From Lachnospiraceae bacterium (lineage in GTDB: Bacteria; Bacillota; Clostridia; Lachnospirales; Lachnospiraceae): 64,000 nt of DNA. The stretch lies in the NCBI GenBank assembly GCA_014804695.1, contig JAAUZJ010000017.1:62001-126000 (forward strand). The letters are read 5' to 3'. The notes beneath the pieces were generated by a model that did no database searches, was not told the origin of the DNA, and worked only from the letters and a program-made list of their open reading frames with translations. Shown here piece after piece: positions 24,061 to 32,579 of this stretch; position 1 is the first letter of the stretch; each line of letters opens with the position of its first letter. A program made the translations under genes and the position numbers.

Positions 24061-25299
24061 CTAAAATATATCAAGATTGTGTGATAAGTTTTCGATTGCT
24101 TCCTTCTTCTTTGAGTCTGTGACTTCCGCATATATATCCATTGTTGTTTCGATATTAGCGTGTCCCATGACAGCCTGAATGACTTTTACATTTGTTTCCT
24201 TTTCGCAGAATCTCGTGCAAAAGGTATGCCGCAAGTGGTGACAGGAAAAGTTTGGAATGATGACAGGCTGCCTTCTCTCTTTTTTGGCATTTATCACTTC
24301 TTCCGCATTGTAATTCTCCAAAATCCTCTTAATCGTCCTGTTAACAGTCTGCGGATTATGGATATTCCCATAACGGTTACAGAATACAAACCCGGTCATG
24401 CCATCAATCACTGTACTGTTGAAGCCGACTTCTTTCTGCACCTCATATTCCGTCATAAACGCATCATAAACCGCGTCCATCATCGGAATTGTTCTGATAC
24501 CAGCTTCCGTTTTGGGAAGTGACACTGCAAACTCTGACTTGCGTGTTTTACCGCCCTCTCTTGGGTAGTATGTTACGCTATGGTTAATACTGATAATGCG
24601 GCTCTCAAAGTCTAAATCTTCCCACCTTAACCCGATTACTTCCCCAATCCTGCAGCCTGTTCCTAACAGAACCGTAAATAATGGATGCCAATGGTAAAAT
24701 ATTGGATTGTTTTCGGTATAATTCATAAAAGCCCTTTGCTGCTCTATTGTCAAAGCGTGTCTGATACCTTTATTCTTTCCTGCTTTCCTTTTTATATCTG
24801 CCATAACACCGTCAGACGGATTCATGCGTATTATTCCATCACGCACTGCCAACTGAAACGTAGGGTGCAGAACTGTATGGATTGTGTCAACCGTGTTTGC
24901 CTGTAACTCCTTTTTGTTCAACAGATAATAATAAAAATACATTACATCGGAATACTTAATCTCTCCGATTTTACGCTGTCCAAAACCCTCCCTGACAAAA
25001 TGGTCATACATATAATTGTAATTAGAGCGTGTTGTTCTGCGCAAATCATATTTCGTTGACATATACCTGTCAAAAACATAATTCAAGGTCGCACTTCCAG
25101 CCACATAGACATCCAATCCGTCAAGCTGATTTTTTATCAAATCTGCTTCTTTCTCCCTTAGTGTCTGTAAATCTTTGGCATATACAAATCTGCGTTTCTT
25201 GAACGGATCAGTGTATGTATATACATAGGTATTATCCGTTCTTTGAGATTCCCCCTTCCGTAATGCTCTGCCTTTATTATCTTTTCTTGCTTTTGCCAT
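24061..25299 (-). CDS. int: Tyrosine integrase of the ICE (Tn916/Tn1549 family)
   Basis: The ATG at 25299 (MAKARKDNKGRALRKGE) follows GAAAGGAGCAGAG. About 412 residues. Catalytic residues are visible in GTGCRIGEVIG (Arg), SLPKTEAG (Lys), CHHLRHTF (His-x-x-Arg), MGHAN (His) and DIYAEV (Tyr). It is similar along its length to integrase 1 and has the same architecture. It lies at the left end of element B with RHH and excisionase-like genes directly upstream, so it should drive insertion and excision of the ICE. Confidence 0.97.
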   Translation of the reverse strand: MAKARKDNKGRALRKGESQRTDNTYVYTYTDPFKKRRFVYAKDLQTLREKEADLIKNQLDGLDVYVAGSATLNYVFDRYMSTKYDLRRTTRSNYNYMYDHFVREGFGQRKIGEIKYSDVMYFYYYLLNKKELQANTVDTIHTVLHPTFQLAVRDGIIRMNPSDGVMADIKRKAGKNKGIRHALTIEQQRAFMNYTENNPIFYHWHPLFTVLLGTGCRIGEVIGLRWEDLDFESRIISINHSVTYYPREGGKTRKSEFAVSLPKTEAGIRTIPMMDAVYDAFMTEYEVQKEVGFNSTVIDGMTGFVFCNRYGNIHNPQTVNRTIKRILENYNAEEVINAKKERRQPVIIPNFSCHHLRHTFCTRFCEKETNVKVIQAVMGHANIETTMDIYAEVTDSKKKEAIENLSHNLDIF

Positions 25300-25313
25300 C
25301 TCTGCTCCTTTCC

Positions 25314-25508
25314 TCAAGGAAAGAGATTTTGCACTTCCGCATCCGGTGTCTGTAATAATAAATTAACACCCGTATATAATAATTGAGTTATGGTCATTCC
25401 GTGACTGTCCGCATAATCTTTCAGCTTTTGCAGTTCCTTATCCGTTACCCTTACACTTAATGTATTCAGTTTCGGGGCATCAGATTTGGGTCTACCCATT
25501 TTAGCCAT
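25314..25508 (-). CDS. Ribbon-helix-helix-type DNA-binding protein
   Basis: The ATG at 25508 (MAKMGRPKSDAPKLNTLSVR) lies after TTGGAGGTGCATACAG; the frame runs further up to 25583 without a site. 64 residues. GRPKSDAPK followed by LSVRVTDKELQKLKDYADSH is typical of RHH/MetJ-Arc-like proteins of mobile elements (CopG-like). It ends 14 bp before the integrase start and is probably cotranscribed. It may regulate integrase expression or aid excision. Confidence 0.8.
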   Translation of the reverse strand: MAKMGRPKSDAPKLNTLSVRVTDKELQKLKDYADSHGMTITQLLYTGVNLLLQTPDAEVQNLFP

Positions 25509-25603
25509 CTGTATGCACCTCCAATCACTTCTATATACCATTATACTTTTCGTATACGAAAAGTCAAGCGTTTTTTCCTGCAAAATCTCTCAAACAAAAA
25601 TAA

Positions 25604-25795
25604 TCACACATACAACCTGAACGTTTCCAAATATTGCTCAAAAATATCACAATTTACAAGCACCAACTTATCTACTTTATAAATTGCCTTTGCATCTTTT
25701 GCCATCTGCTCAAATTTGCTCTGGCACATGCTGTACATCTCTGCTCCTTCTTTGTAGCGAACAAACCTTTTGCCATTTTTCATTCGCTCCACCAT
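25604..25795 (-). CDS. Excisionase-like protein of the ICE
   Basis: The ATG at 25795 (MVERMKNGKRFVRYKEGA) follows AAAAGAGGTGAT. 63 residues. RYKEGAEMYSMCQSKFEQMA then AIYKVDKLVLVNCDIFEQYL is the MerR-like pattern of the small excisionase proteins that sit before Tn1549-type integrases. It is predicted to bend att DNA for excision. Confidence 0.82.
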   Translation of the reverse strand: MVERMKNGKRFVRYKEGAEMYSMCQSKFEQMAKDAKAIYKVDKLVLVNCDIFEQYLETFRLYV

Positions 25796-26393
25796 ATCAC
25801 CTCTTTTCACTTATAAATAAGCAGTATCTTATCTGCCCATGACAACCGCGAGACTTTTCCCGGCTCTCATCAGCAGACAAAATCACTATCAGCTTTTTCA
25901 AAAAACACATTACAGGTAGCAGCTCATTACACTGCTCACATCGGTATCGCACCGTCAATCCCATATGACCGGATTCTAACTTTAAAATCCGGAAGTATCA
26001 TTATCAAAGATATGTGTCAACGCCTCTATATTCTGACCTATATTTTATGCCGGATGTTCTTCCCGCTCCCTGCCTTGCCTTCAATATCCTGTCACCATAT
26101 TTCCTCAGTCTTATCTCAAAAATGTAATTCTGAAACAGGCATCTCATCGCGCATCCGCAACGTGGCTCTCCATATCCCATACGTCCTGTATGTGTATAAC
26201 CATATTCAATTTTCAAGGTACGTTCAGGCAAATTTTTCTGCCTGTTTCTGGATAAATCTACACATGGACTTATCAGCCCAAAAAGCACATAAGACACTAA
26301 CGCCTGCTATAGCGCTTTCGGAATATTATGTGCTTTATAGGAATGATAAGTTATAGAGAAAAGATAATACAGGAGCATCCCTGCACCCCACTG
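25796..26393. other. 600-bp interval without a supported gene
   Basis: No frame here has a ribosome binding site with plausible protein composition. A short hairpin, CCGGATTCTAAC...ATCCGG, is near 25970-25995. The interval lies between the sigma/HTH genes and the excisionase/integrase genes, where related elements have long untranslated leaders. No further claim is possible. Confidence 0.4.
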
Positions 26394-26633
26394 TTAATAC
26401 CTGATTGTAAACTTCCTTATTGCCTTAACCAAATCTGCCCTGACCTGCTGTTGCATATCCTCTACCGGCACCAGCTTAATGTTAAGCTGCCAGCTTTTAA
26501 TTTCTTTAATAAGAATGTAACTGATCAGTCCGTCATACTGTTCAAAAACCTCATTCATCGCTTCTTTATCACCTATGGATGCCATAGCGATTACATGAAC
26601 AGGCAGCTTTCTCTTTTCATTTCCTTTTTGCAT
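26394..26633 (-). CDS. HTH-domain protein of conjugative transposons (Orf8-like)
   Basis: 79 residues, MQKGNEKRKLPVHVIAMASI at the start. The pattern GDKEAMNEVFEQYDGLISYI matches the sigma-like HTH domain of the small proteins paired with a sigma factor in Tn916/Tn1549-type elements. It overlaps the end of the sigma-like gene by 17 bp. Such pairs regulate the recombination genes; the partner relation here is inferred from the overlap. Confidence 0.8.
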   Translation of the reverse strand: MQKGNEKRKLPVHVIAMASIGDKEAMNEVFEQYDGLISYILIKEIKSWQLNIKLVPVEDMQQQVRADLVKAIRKFTIRY

Positions 26634-27054
26634 CTTTCCCTACCTTCCCGCGCAGTTCTTTCATTGCGTATGTTTTATACCGTCTCACTGTGTCATATTT
26701 TAAGTCGAGCTGTCCTGCTATTTCAGACAGGGAATAACCAAATGCGGCGTTTAACAGAATAATTTCCCTTTTCTTATCCTGCAGTTCCATGAGTGCGGAT
26801 GCCAGTCTTTCATCTTCAATTAAGATGACCATTTTGCCTGCGGGAATTTCTATTTTCCCCTCCGGAATATCATCATATACTGCCGTTACACTTTCTTCCG
26901 TTTCCTCCAAAGACACCGTTCCATAATTTCTGCAATGCCTGACATATCCGCGCAACTGATTGATGACGCTACGCCTGATAACAGTCCAGCAAAACGAGTG
27001 AAAATCGGAAGCTATCCTTTCCGCATTATCCGTTCTTGTATTTTTTTCTCTCAT
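26617..27054 (-). CDS. Sigma-70-like regulator (Orf7-like)
   Basis: 145 residues. The C-terminal half is a sigma region 4: LMELQDKKREIILLNAAFGY then SLSEIAGQLDLKYDTVRRYK. The N-terminal part has FHSFCWTVIRRSVINQLRGY, a region 2-like remnant. These proteins sit between the transfer and int/xis modules in Tn916- and Tn1549-type elements and switch on excision. Leftward, followed by the HTH partner, excisionase-like and integrase genes. Confidence 0.85.
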   Translation of the reverse strand: MREKNTRTDNAERIASDFHSFCWTVIRRSVINQLRGYVRHCRNYGTVSLEETEESVTAVYDDIPEGKIEIPAGKMVILIEDERLASALMELQDKKREIILLNAAFGYSLSEIAGQLDLKYDTVRRYKTYAMKELRGKVGKDAKRK

Positions 27055-27201
27055 CTCTGTCCTTTCCGCAGAAATGTTTCCTGATTTATCCCTTCACTAT
27101 GACTAAATCACCGAAGGCATCTGAAATGTGGACTCAAAAAATGATTTTTTTTAATATTTTTTTAAAATATTTTTTAATGCAGTAATTCCCCAAAAGAAAA
27201 G

Positions 27202-27234
27202 GGCGCTAACAGTTTACTGACAACCATTAGCGCC
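27202..27234 (-). other. Leader hairpin upstream of the sigma-like gene
   Basis: GGCGCTAA (27202-27209) pairs with TTAGCGCC (27227-27234). On minus it is followed by CTTTTCTTTTGG, so a leftward transcript from further upstream could be attenuated before the sigma-like gene. Confidence 0.45.
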
Positions 27235-27465
27235 ACTACTAAGGACAGCTTTCATTTTTCTTCTTTTTCCGAATATACCCTCTTTTTTATTATAAATTAA
27301 AAAGATTCTAAATATGTATTTGTGTCAATTTTTGCAGAAAAAATGGCAAATTTTGCATACCACTTTTTTAACTTCCACACCTATTAATTCCGGTTGACTT
27401 TTTTCTTATCTCACATTACAATTATCTACGGATAAATCTTCAAATTTTATAAAGAAAGACACTGA

Positions 27466-27523
27466 AACTGCTATCGGTTCCGGACAGGCGATTATGCCTG
27501 TTTTCGACTATGGCAGTTTTTTT
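27466..27523 (+). terminator. Terminator-like hairpin upstream of the oriT region
   Basis: AACTGCTAT (27466-27474) pairs with ATGGCAGTT (27510-27518), with an inner CAGGCGATTATGCCTG stem, followed by a T run to 27523. It would end a rightward transcript before the mobilisation genes; no protein gene precedes it on that strand. Confidence 0.5.
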
Positions 27524-27589
27524 AGTTCCGGCATAATCTACAAATCGGCCCTGGCGATTTATACGTTATCGGCTAACTTAGCAAGCACT

Positions 27590-27673
27590 GGATTTGCATA
27601 TGCAAATCCTTGATTTTGTACAGTTTTCCGCAAGCGGAAACCTGACAAAATCGCTTGTAGGGGAAAAATCCCC
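27590..27673. other. Candidate oriT of the ICE
   Basis: Three nested or adjacent inverted repeats: the perfect palindrome GGATTTGCATATGCAAATCC (27590-27609); GATTTTGT (27612-27619) with ACAAAATC (27645-27652), enclosing TTTCCGC/GCGGAAA; and GGGGAAAAATCCCC (27660-27673). They lie about 90 bp upstream of mobC, the usual place of the transfer origin of MOBP relaxases. The nick site cannot be assigned. Confidence 0.5.
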
Positions 27674-27764
27674 TAACCCCTTTTAAAGCTGGAAATGCAC
27701 CATATCCGGCAAAACATTTTTAGCAAAAATTCTTACATTTATTCCATAGGAAAGGAACTCAAAA

Positions 27765-28106
27765 ATGGCAAACAGAACGCGAAAACACTCCCTTGTTTTA
27801 TACCTAAACGACGACGAAAAATACATCCTCGACACCAAATACAAACTCTCCGGTATGCGCAGCCGACTGGCTTTTCTAAGACACCTAATCATATACGGTT
27901 ACGTCTACGACGTGGACTACAAAGAACTCCACGATTACAACACAAACCTAGCCCGCATCGGAAACAACTTGAACCAGATAACCCGACGCATGAACGCCAC
28001 CGGACACATTTACGATGAAGACGTAAAAGAAGTAAAGGAGTTGATGAACCAAGTATGGCATACACAAAAATCCATGCTATCAAAGCAACCGTACATAAAG
28101 CAATAG
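27765..28106 (+). CDS. mobC: MobC-like relaxosome accessory protein
   Basis: 113 residues. MANRTRKHSLVLYLNDDEKY starts an RHH-like N terminus. The conserved MobC part is YNTNLARIGNNLNQITRRMN followed by a Trp-containing helix (VKELMNQVWHTQK). It binds oriT and helps the relaxase nick. AGGAAAGGAACTC precedes the ATG. It overlaps the relaxase gene by 52 bp, as in many mobC-mobA pairs. Confidence 0.9.
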   Translation: MANRTRKHSLVLYLNDDEKYILDTKYKLSGMRSRLAFLRHLIIYGYVYDVDYKELHDYNTNLARIGNNLNQITRRMNATGHIYDEDVKEVKELMNQVWHTQKSMLSKQPYIKQ

Positions 28107-29425
28107 ACTACATATGTAACCCCGAAAAAACCGACGACGGCATCCTCATTTCCTCTTATGGATGCAGCCCCCAGACGGCTCATTTTGACTTCAAATTTGC
28201 CCTGTCAAGAACCAATGCAGGTGATAAAAACAAAGCCTATCATCTGATACAGTCATTCCTCCCCGGCGAAGTCGATTTTGATACCGCACACCAAATCGGA
28301 ATGGAGCTTGCCGATAAAGTTTTAGAGGGTAAATATTCGTATGTGACCAGCACACATATTGACAAAGGACACATCCATAACCATATCATTTTTTGTGCCG
28401 CAGACAACATCGAACACCATAAATATAATGACTGCAAACAGACCTACTACCGCATCAGGCGATTGAGTGATGATCTATGCAAAGAACACCAACTATCAGT
28501 TATCACACCAAGCGGGCAGCGCGGAAAAAAATACAACGAATGGACGGCAGCAAAGAGCGGAAACGACAGAAAATCCCAAACACGCAGAGACATCAACGCT
28601 GCCATTAAAGCTGCTGATACTTACGAAGAATTTCTGCAGATTATGCGGGCAAAAGGCTATCAAATAAAAGGAGAATCCCTTGCCGAAAATGCTCCGAAAT
28701 CTATCTCTTTCCTTCCTCCGGGATGGGAGCGTTTTATACGAGGCAGCGTTAAGTCTTTAGGTGCGGAATATACCAAAGAACGCATCAATGAAAGAATCAT
28801 AGAGAAAGTACAAAACCGTAACAAACCACAGAAAAAAGACTACTCATCCATGCGCTTTATCGACACAACAAAAGAAAAATTCCAAGAAAGCGCCGGATTG
28901 AAACAATGGGCTGAAATAGAGAACTTAAAGATTGCCGCAAGCGCATACAATAAAGTAAATTCGATTACGGAACTGGAAGAAAAGATTGCAAAGAAATCTG
29001 CACTTATAAAAGAATCAAAAACCCGCCTGAAAGAAGTGGAACGCCAGATAAAAAGCACAGCGGAAATCCTCAAATATGCCCAGCAGTACAAAGAAAACCG
29101 CCCCTATCAAATCCACTACCGCAAGGCTAAAAATCCTGACGATTATTTCAGGAAACATGAATCAAACCTTATACTTTATGACGGAGCAAAAGAAATGCTG
29201 CGCAGATCAGAAATTGACCTTAAAACCCTTGATGTAGATAAGCTGCGCTCCAGCTATGCACATCTGGAACGACAGAAAAACGAAATAAACAATGTATATC
29301 GTTCATCTGAAAAAGAACTAAAACAGATGAATACGGAACTGGATAAGTTGAAACAATATCTCGGAATGGAGCAGGACAAAGAAGCAGAAAAAAAACAGAA
29401 AAAGGAACAGGCAATGCAAAAGTAA
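28055..29425 (+). CDS. mobA: MOBP-type relaxase
   Basis: 456 residues. The relaxase domain occupies the first 250 residues: AYTKIHAIKATVHKAIDYIC at the start, a catalytic Tyr expected in this N-terminal part, and the HUH metal site HIDKGHIHNHIIF. A charged coiled coil (about 310-456) makes up the C terminus. It nicks at oriT and leads the transferred strand. AAGGAG lies inside mobC before its ATG. It is the only relaxase in the window, so element A, which has none, would depend on it or on another in the cell for transfer. Confidence 0.93.
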   Translation: MAYTKIHAIKATVHKAIDYICNPEKTDDGILISSYGCSPQTAHFDFKFALSRTNAGDKNKAYHLIQSFLPGEVDFDTAHQIGMELADKVLEGKYSYVTSTHIDKGHIHNHIIFCAADNIEHHKYNDCKQTYYRIRRLSDDLCKEHQLSVITPSGQRGKKYNEWTAAKSGNDRKSQTRRDINAAIKAADTYEEFLQIMRAKGYQIKGESLAENAPKSISFLPPGWERFIRGSVKSLGAEYTKERINERIIEKVQNRNKPQKKDYSSMRFIDTTKEKFQESAGLKQWAEIENLKIAASAYNKVNSITELEEKIAKKSALIKESKTRLKEVERQIKSTAEILKYAQQYKENRPYQIHYRKAKNPDDYFRKHESNLILYDGAKEMLRRSEIDLKTLDVDKLRSSYAHLERQKNEINNVYRSSEKELKQMNTELDKLKQYLGMEQDKEAEKKQKKEQAMQK

Positions 29426-29495
29426 GGAACAACTTATGCTTGAATTTCTGTCTGAAGAAATACAAAACATTAGAAAAGTATATTAAAACATTATT

Positions 29496-29533
29496 AAAAT
29501 CCGATGTATTCTATCTTGAAAACATCGGATTTT
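29496..29533. terminator. Bidirectional terminator after the relaxase gene
   Basis: AAAATCCGATGT (29496-29507) and ACATCGGATTTT (29522-29533) are perfectly complementary, with T-rich sequence on both sides. It separates the rightward mobilisation genes from the leftward XRE gene. Confidence 0.8.
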
Positions 29534-29552
29534 ATTATTGCCTTTTTCTATT

Positions 29553-29747
29553 TTATTCTTTCGTATATTCCATTATATCTGACGGCTGACAATCAAGATA
29601 TTCGCAAATTTTACATAATACGTCTGTCGTTACCGATGCACCTTTCGATAGTTTGGCCAGCGTCGGAGGCGATATAACTTCCAAAAGATCAGTCTTTTTC
29701 ATGCCACGCAGAGCTAAAAGTGCAAACAATTTATTATAATTCATCAT
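29553..29747 (-). CDS. Cro/C1-type small repressor of the ICE cargo
   Basis: 64 residues, one XRE helix-turn-helix (KLFALLALRGMKKTDLLEVI ... PPTLAKLSKG ... KICEYLDCQPSDIMEY). AAAGGAATACC precedes the double ATG. It is a relative of the element A repressor at 7966. Two perfect palindromes lie in the divergent region to its right, so it likely represses its own gene and the rightward genes at 29922 and 30284. Confidence 0.88.
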   Translation of the reverse strand: MMNYNKLFALLALRGMKKTDLLEVISPPTLAKLSKGASVTTDVLCKICEYLDCQPSDIMEYTKE

Positions 29748-29793
29748 ACCATAGGTATTCCTTTCTTTTATCTGATAATATCAGCATATTATA

Positions 29794-29891
29794 ATATTTT
29801 ATTAATGTCAATTAATAAAATATTAGGAAATGCTCAAAACACTATTTACAATTATATTAGTATATGCTAATATATTATTAGCATATACTAA
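29794..29891. promoter_or_regulatory. Two perfect palindromes in a divergent promoter region
   Basis: ATATTTTATTAAT (29794-29806) and ATTAATAAAATAT (29811-29823) flank a 4-base spacer. TTAGTATATGCTAAT (29857-29871) and ATTAGCATATACTAA (29877-29891) flank a 5-base spacer. Arms of 13 and 15 bp are perfect. They are likely operators, the two with different sequence, between the XRE gene and the rightward small genes. Confidence 0.65.
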
Positions 29892-29921
29892 CCGCACATA
29901 TATTAAGATTAAGGAGGCGCT

Positions 29922-30221
29922 ATGTTTATCATAGAAGAACTAAAGAATATCGACCATACCTATTTCAATGTCATCCATACAGGCTGCTACTGTGTTACGC
30001 TACAATCAAAGAATACAAAGCACTACTGGCACATTCTTCATCAACAGTATCCAACCTTTACTTCATGCAAGATTTGGCACAAACATAAACAATCAGATTC
30101 ATTCCATGAACAGGGAAGCGCTCCTACACTGGAACAGGCTATAAACAAGATTCGGGATCACGACCATTATCATCTTTATGTAAGACCTGCCAAAAAGAAA
30201 AAGGCCCGTATGAGCGCGTAA
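29922..30221 (+). CDS. 99-residue His-rich protein of unknown function
   Basis: TTAAGGAGGCGCT precedes the ATG of a protein starting MFIIEELKNIDHTYFNVIHT. It has many His (WHILHQQYP, KIWHKHKQS, DHDHYHLYV) and a Lys-rich end KKKKARMSA. No known family was recognised. It lies under the divergent operators and upstream of a SymE-like gene in the same direction. Confidence 0.65.
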   Translation: MFIIEELKNIDHTYFNVIHTGCYCVTLQSKNTKHYWHILHQQYPTFTSCKIWHKHKQSDSFHEQGSAPTLEQAINKIRDHDHYHLYVRPAKKKKARMSA

Positions 30222-30283
30222 CGCATCATACGGCATAACACACATCAAAAACAATCATCATTTTCAGGGAAAGGAGTTATATT

Positions 30284-30472
30284 ATGGCAAAAAAAAGCAG
30301 AAAACTAACCGTTTACGGCGCAACAAAAGGCACACACTTCCAAAGCACACCACAGATTAGGTTACAGGGGGACTGGTTAAAAGAAACCGGATTTTCAATC
30401 GGTGACAACATACAGGTAGTCTGTGAAAAGAACAGGCTTGTTATCACGAAAGCGATGGAAAATGCCGGATAA
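30284..30472 (+). CDS. SymE-like protein
   Basis: 62 residues. RKLTVYGATKGTHFQSTPQI then RLQGDWLKETGFSIGDNIQV and RLVITKA match the short SymE/AbrB-fold family named after the E. coli SOS-induced SymE toxin. GGAAAGGAGTTATATT precedes the ATG and a terminator follows at 30492. Whether it is a toxin here is unknown; no obvious antisense RNA was found. Confidence 0.8.
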   Translation: MAKKSRKLTVYGATKGTHFQSTPQIRLQGDWLKETGFSIGDNIQVVCEKNRLVITKAMENAG

Positions 30473-30491
30473 AACTAAATTATATAAAAAG

Positions 30492-30537
30492 CAGGCAAGC
30501 AGAGCATGGTTCTCAGCTTTGCCTGTTAGTATTTTTT
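30492..30537 (+). terminator. Terminator after the SymE-like gene
   Basis: CAGGCAAGCAGAG pairs with CTCAGCTTTGCCTG, followed by TTAGTATTTTTT. Confidence 0.75.
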
Positions 30538-30635
30538 CAGACTTCTTTCTTCTTTAAAAGTGAGTATTAAAGTCTCAATGCATATTCAATGCTATCATAT
30601 CATTTCAACATCCACATGTACCTGAATTATTTCTA

Positions 30636-30880
30636 TTATGATAAATCGATATCATTAATCCAACTTTCTACTACTTCTCTTTTAGTTCCACTCTCAAACC
30701 ATTCCACATAGGATGTATAGATTGCTTGCGCTGGAACCAATTCCACTACTATGAGAAGTACAGGATGGAATAATTGTCTTTTCCGAAAAATCATAACTTT
30801 CTAAAAACGTACTTATAATGCGAGGTGCCTGACCATGCCAAATCGGAAATTCTTCTATCAAGTATGGACTAAAAGAATTT
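30636..30880 (-). pseudogene. Flavodoxin-like gene remnant
   Basis: Minus-strand translation in shifting frames gives FPIWHGQAPRIISTFLESYD, then FSEKTIIPSCTSHSSGIGSS, then VEWFESGTKREVVESWIN before a stop at 30636. These are consecutive C-terminal segments of flavodoxin-fold proteins in two or more frames. No start codon or N-terminal FMN loop is visible, so this is a decayed fragment. The rest of 30540-31160 has no gene that I can support. Confidence 0.7.
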
Positions 30881-31164
30881 CATTTTTCACATTCATTATA
30901 TCCTTAAATCCCTCAATAGAGAATTACACAATTAGTTATAAAATAATAACTTAAAAGTTGATATTATCATCCTGTATCAGCACTATTCTATCTTTATCCT
31001 TGTGTATTGTCCAATGCTTATTTTGATTTATTTATCATACCTACAAGGTATAATATAGAGTATTTTTCCAAAGCACATACACAACTTTGGAAATCACTCT
31101 GCTACAAACTCCACCAAATATTCGCCAAACTATTACGTATGATCCTCTGATCTAATATCACCAT

Positions 31165-32424
31165 TTAATATTTTTTTAAAAATTTGCAGCCATCTTTATG
31201 ATACTCATACACCTCCATCTCTCCTTCTATAAATGTTGCATCATTTTTATCAAAAAGTGTAAGACACTTTCCTTGTAATCCTATTTTTCCCATTCGTGTA
31301 CTTCGATAAGCTACTCCGCCAAACCCTTTTGCTATAAGATACCTGCTAAATGCTCTAAATGGAATATAAGCTTCCAATTCAGGATCATCTTCTCTATCTA
31401 CAGCATAAAATATTGCATCACAAATATTACCAATCAATATCTTAGAAAGCTGTAGCTGAATGTCGTGGTGCATTTTTAATTCTAAACCCATTTTTCTCTG
31501 AATTTTATCTAATTCCTCCGCAAATGCGTTTTCATTCCCTGCCTTTGCATATTCAATCATTCTCTTTCGCAATTTAGGTTTATTTTGAATAACTTCCCAC
31601 ATCATATCTTTATAAGTAGTTTCCAGCTTATTTAATCCTTCCACCTCCCCCTCATAATCAATTCCATCAAAAGACAAATCTAATATTTTTATCCTCCTAT
31701 GAACCGCTTTAAACTTACACACCGATAATGCCTGTCCCTCTTTTGCTCTTAGCTCCTCAAAACACGTTTTTTGTGCCAGTTTAATGTTTTGATAGTCCGT
31801 TCCTTCATCATTATATGCTAAATAGAGAAAAGCCACACCATCATCATTCCAACGATTATCATGACAAAATGCCGGATCAGGCATTATGTATTTATAATTG
31901 TCATAAACTTCATATCCGCTGGCTCTATACATATTATGAAACTCTTTCAATTGTTTCACAATAAAATCTGGAAATGCTTTAATTGTTGCTGAAAATAAAT
32001 CCTCAAACAATTTTATAAAACTTGTTTCATTAGCCGATACGCTTTTCCCCTCTGGCAATTCTTTCCACAATTTTAAAATAAACATCTGGTTATGTTTCCA
32101 ATAAACATCTGAAAAGTCTTTCAAAAATCTCAAGTTCCCAAATCGAATATATAAATTATTAAGTTGTTTCAGCAAAATATTGATATACATCTCATGTGAT
32201 TCTTCTTCATATGTTTTCCACTCTTCATCATCCCTTTTAAGTCCAATAGATTCATCCACCAACTTAATAACATCATTAAACTTATTTAATACTCTACATA
32301 TTGACTCTAAATGCTCTTCATTTGTTTCTTTATCCAAAACTTCTAAAATTGCCGTAGTAACGGTCCCTTCAAATCTATCTTTAAGACGGTTTCTTTCTAT
32401 TGCCAAGTACATTTTTCCATCCAT
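31165..32424 (-). CDS. RES-domain protein, putative NAD-consuming effector
   Basis: 419 residues, AGAGAGGATG before the ATG. Residues about 1-155 are helical and charged, like the N-terminal helical regions found before RES domains. Residues about 160-400 match the RES domain: MYRASGY (Arg167), NDDGVAFLYLAYND, CFEELRAKEG (Glu223/224), RIKILDLSFDG, then FRAFSRYLIAKGFGGVAYRS (Ser375). RES toxins such as Xre-RES pairs degrade NAD or ADP-ribosylate targets. No Xre antitoxin is adjacent; instead a Ser/Thr kinase gene lies directly upstream. A promoter-like sequence sits before this gene. Substrate and role in defence are inferred. Confidence 0.75.
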   Translation of the reverse strand: MDGKMYLAIERNRLKDRFEGTVTTAILEVLDKETNEEHLESICRVLNKFNDVIKLVDESIGLKRDDEEWKTYEEESHEMYINILLKQLNNLYIRFGNLRFLKDFSDVYWKHNQMFILKLWKELPEGKSVSANETSFIKLFEDLFSATIKAFPDFIVKQLKEFHNMYRASGYEVYDNYKYIMPDPAFCHDNRWNDDGVAFLYLAYNDEGTDYQNIKLAQKTCFEELRAKEGQALSVCKFKAVHRRIKILDLSFDGIDYEGEVEGLNKLETTYKDMMWEVIQNKPKLRKRMIEYAKAGNENAFAEELDKIQRKMGLELKMHHDIQLQLSKILIGNICDAIFYAVDREDDPELEAYIPFRAFSRYLIAKGFGGVAYRSTRMGKIGLQGKCLTLFDKNDATFIEGEMEVYEYHKDGCKFLKKY

Positions 32425-32479
32425 ATTTCATACATCCTCTCTTTTAAATTTTTTTACTCTGGTCAAGAATAAAAACATC

Positions 32480-32509
32480 ATCATATTCTTTTTAACTTTT
32501 ACTATTCAA
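32480..32509 (-). promoter_or_regulatory. Promoter-like sequence of the RES gene
   Basis: Minus strand: TTGAAT (32504-32509), 18 bp, TATGAT (32480-32485), about 60 bp before the start codon. The RES gene may thus be expressed apart from the kinase gene. Confidence 0.45.
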
Positions 32510-32530
32510 TAATACGTTTCAAATAGTAAA

Positions 32531-32560
32531 GCGGAAGTCATATAATGTCTTTACTTCCGC
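32531..32560 (-). terminator. Hairpin between kinase and RES genes
   Basis: GCGGAAGT pairs with ACTTCCGC and on minus is followed by TTTACTATTTG, a weak T run. Some transcripts from the kinase gene may end here. Confidence 0.5.
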
Positions 32561-32579
32561 CTCAATAAATCTCTATTAC

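Noticed and set aside
4661-25299. Duplicate integrases as result of a recent duplication
   Set aside because: The two proteins differ at many positions and have different arm repeats, so they come from separate elements.
26004-26356. Frames on both strands between sigma and excisionase genes
   Set aside because: Neither has a ribosome binding site or plausible protein composition.
31165-32424. Classical Xre-RES toxin-antitoxin pair
   Set aside because: No Xre/MbcA-type antitoxin gene lies next to the RES gene; the nearest XRE gene is at 29553, beyond a pseudogene and two rightward genes.
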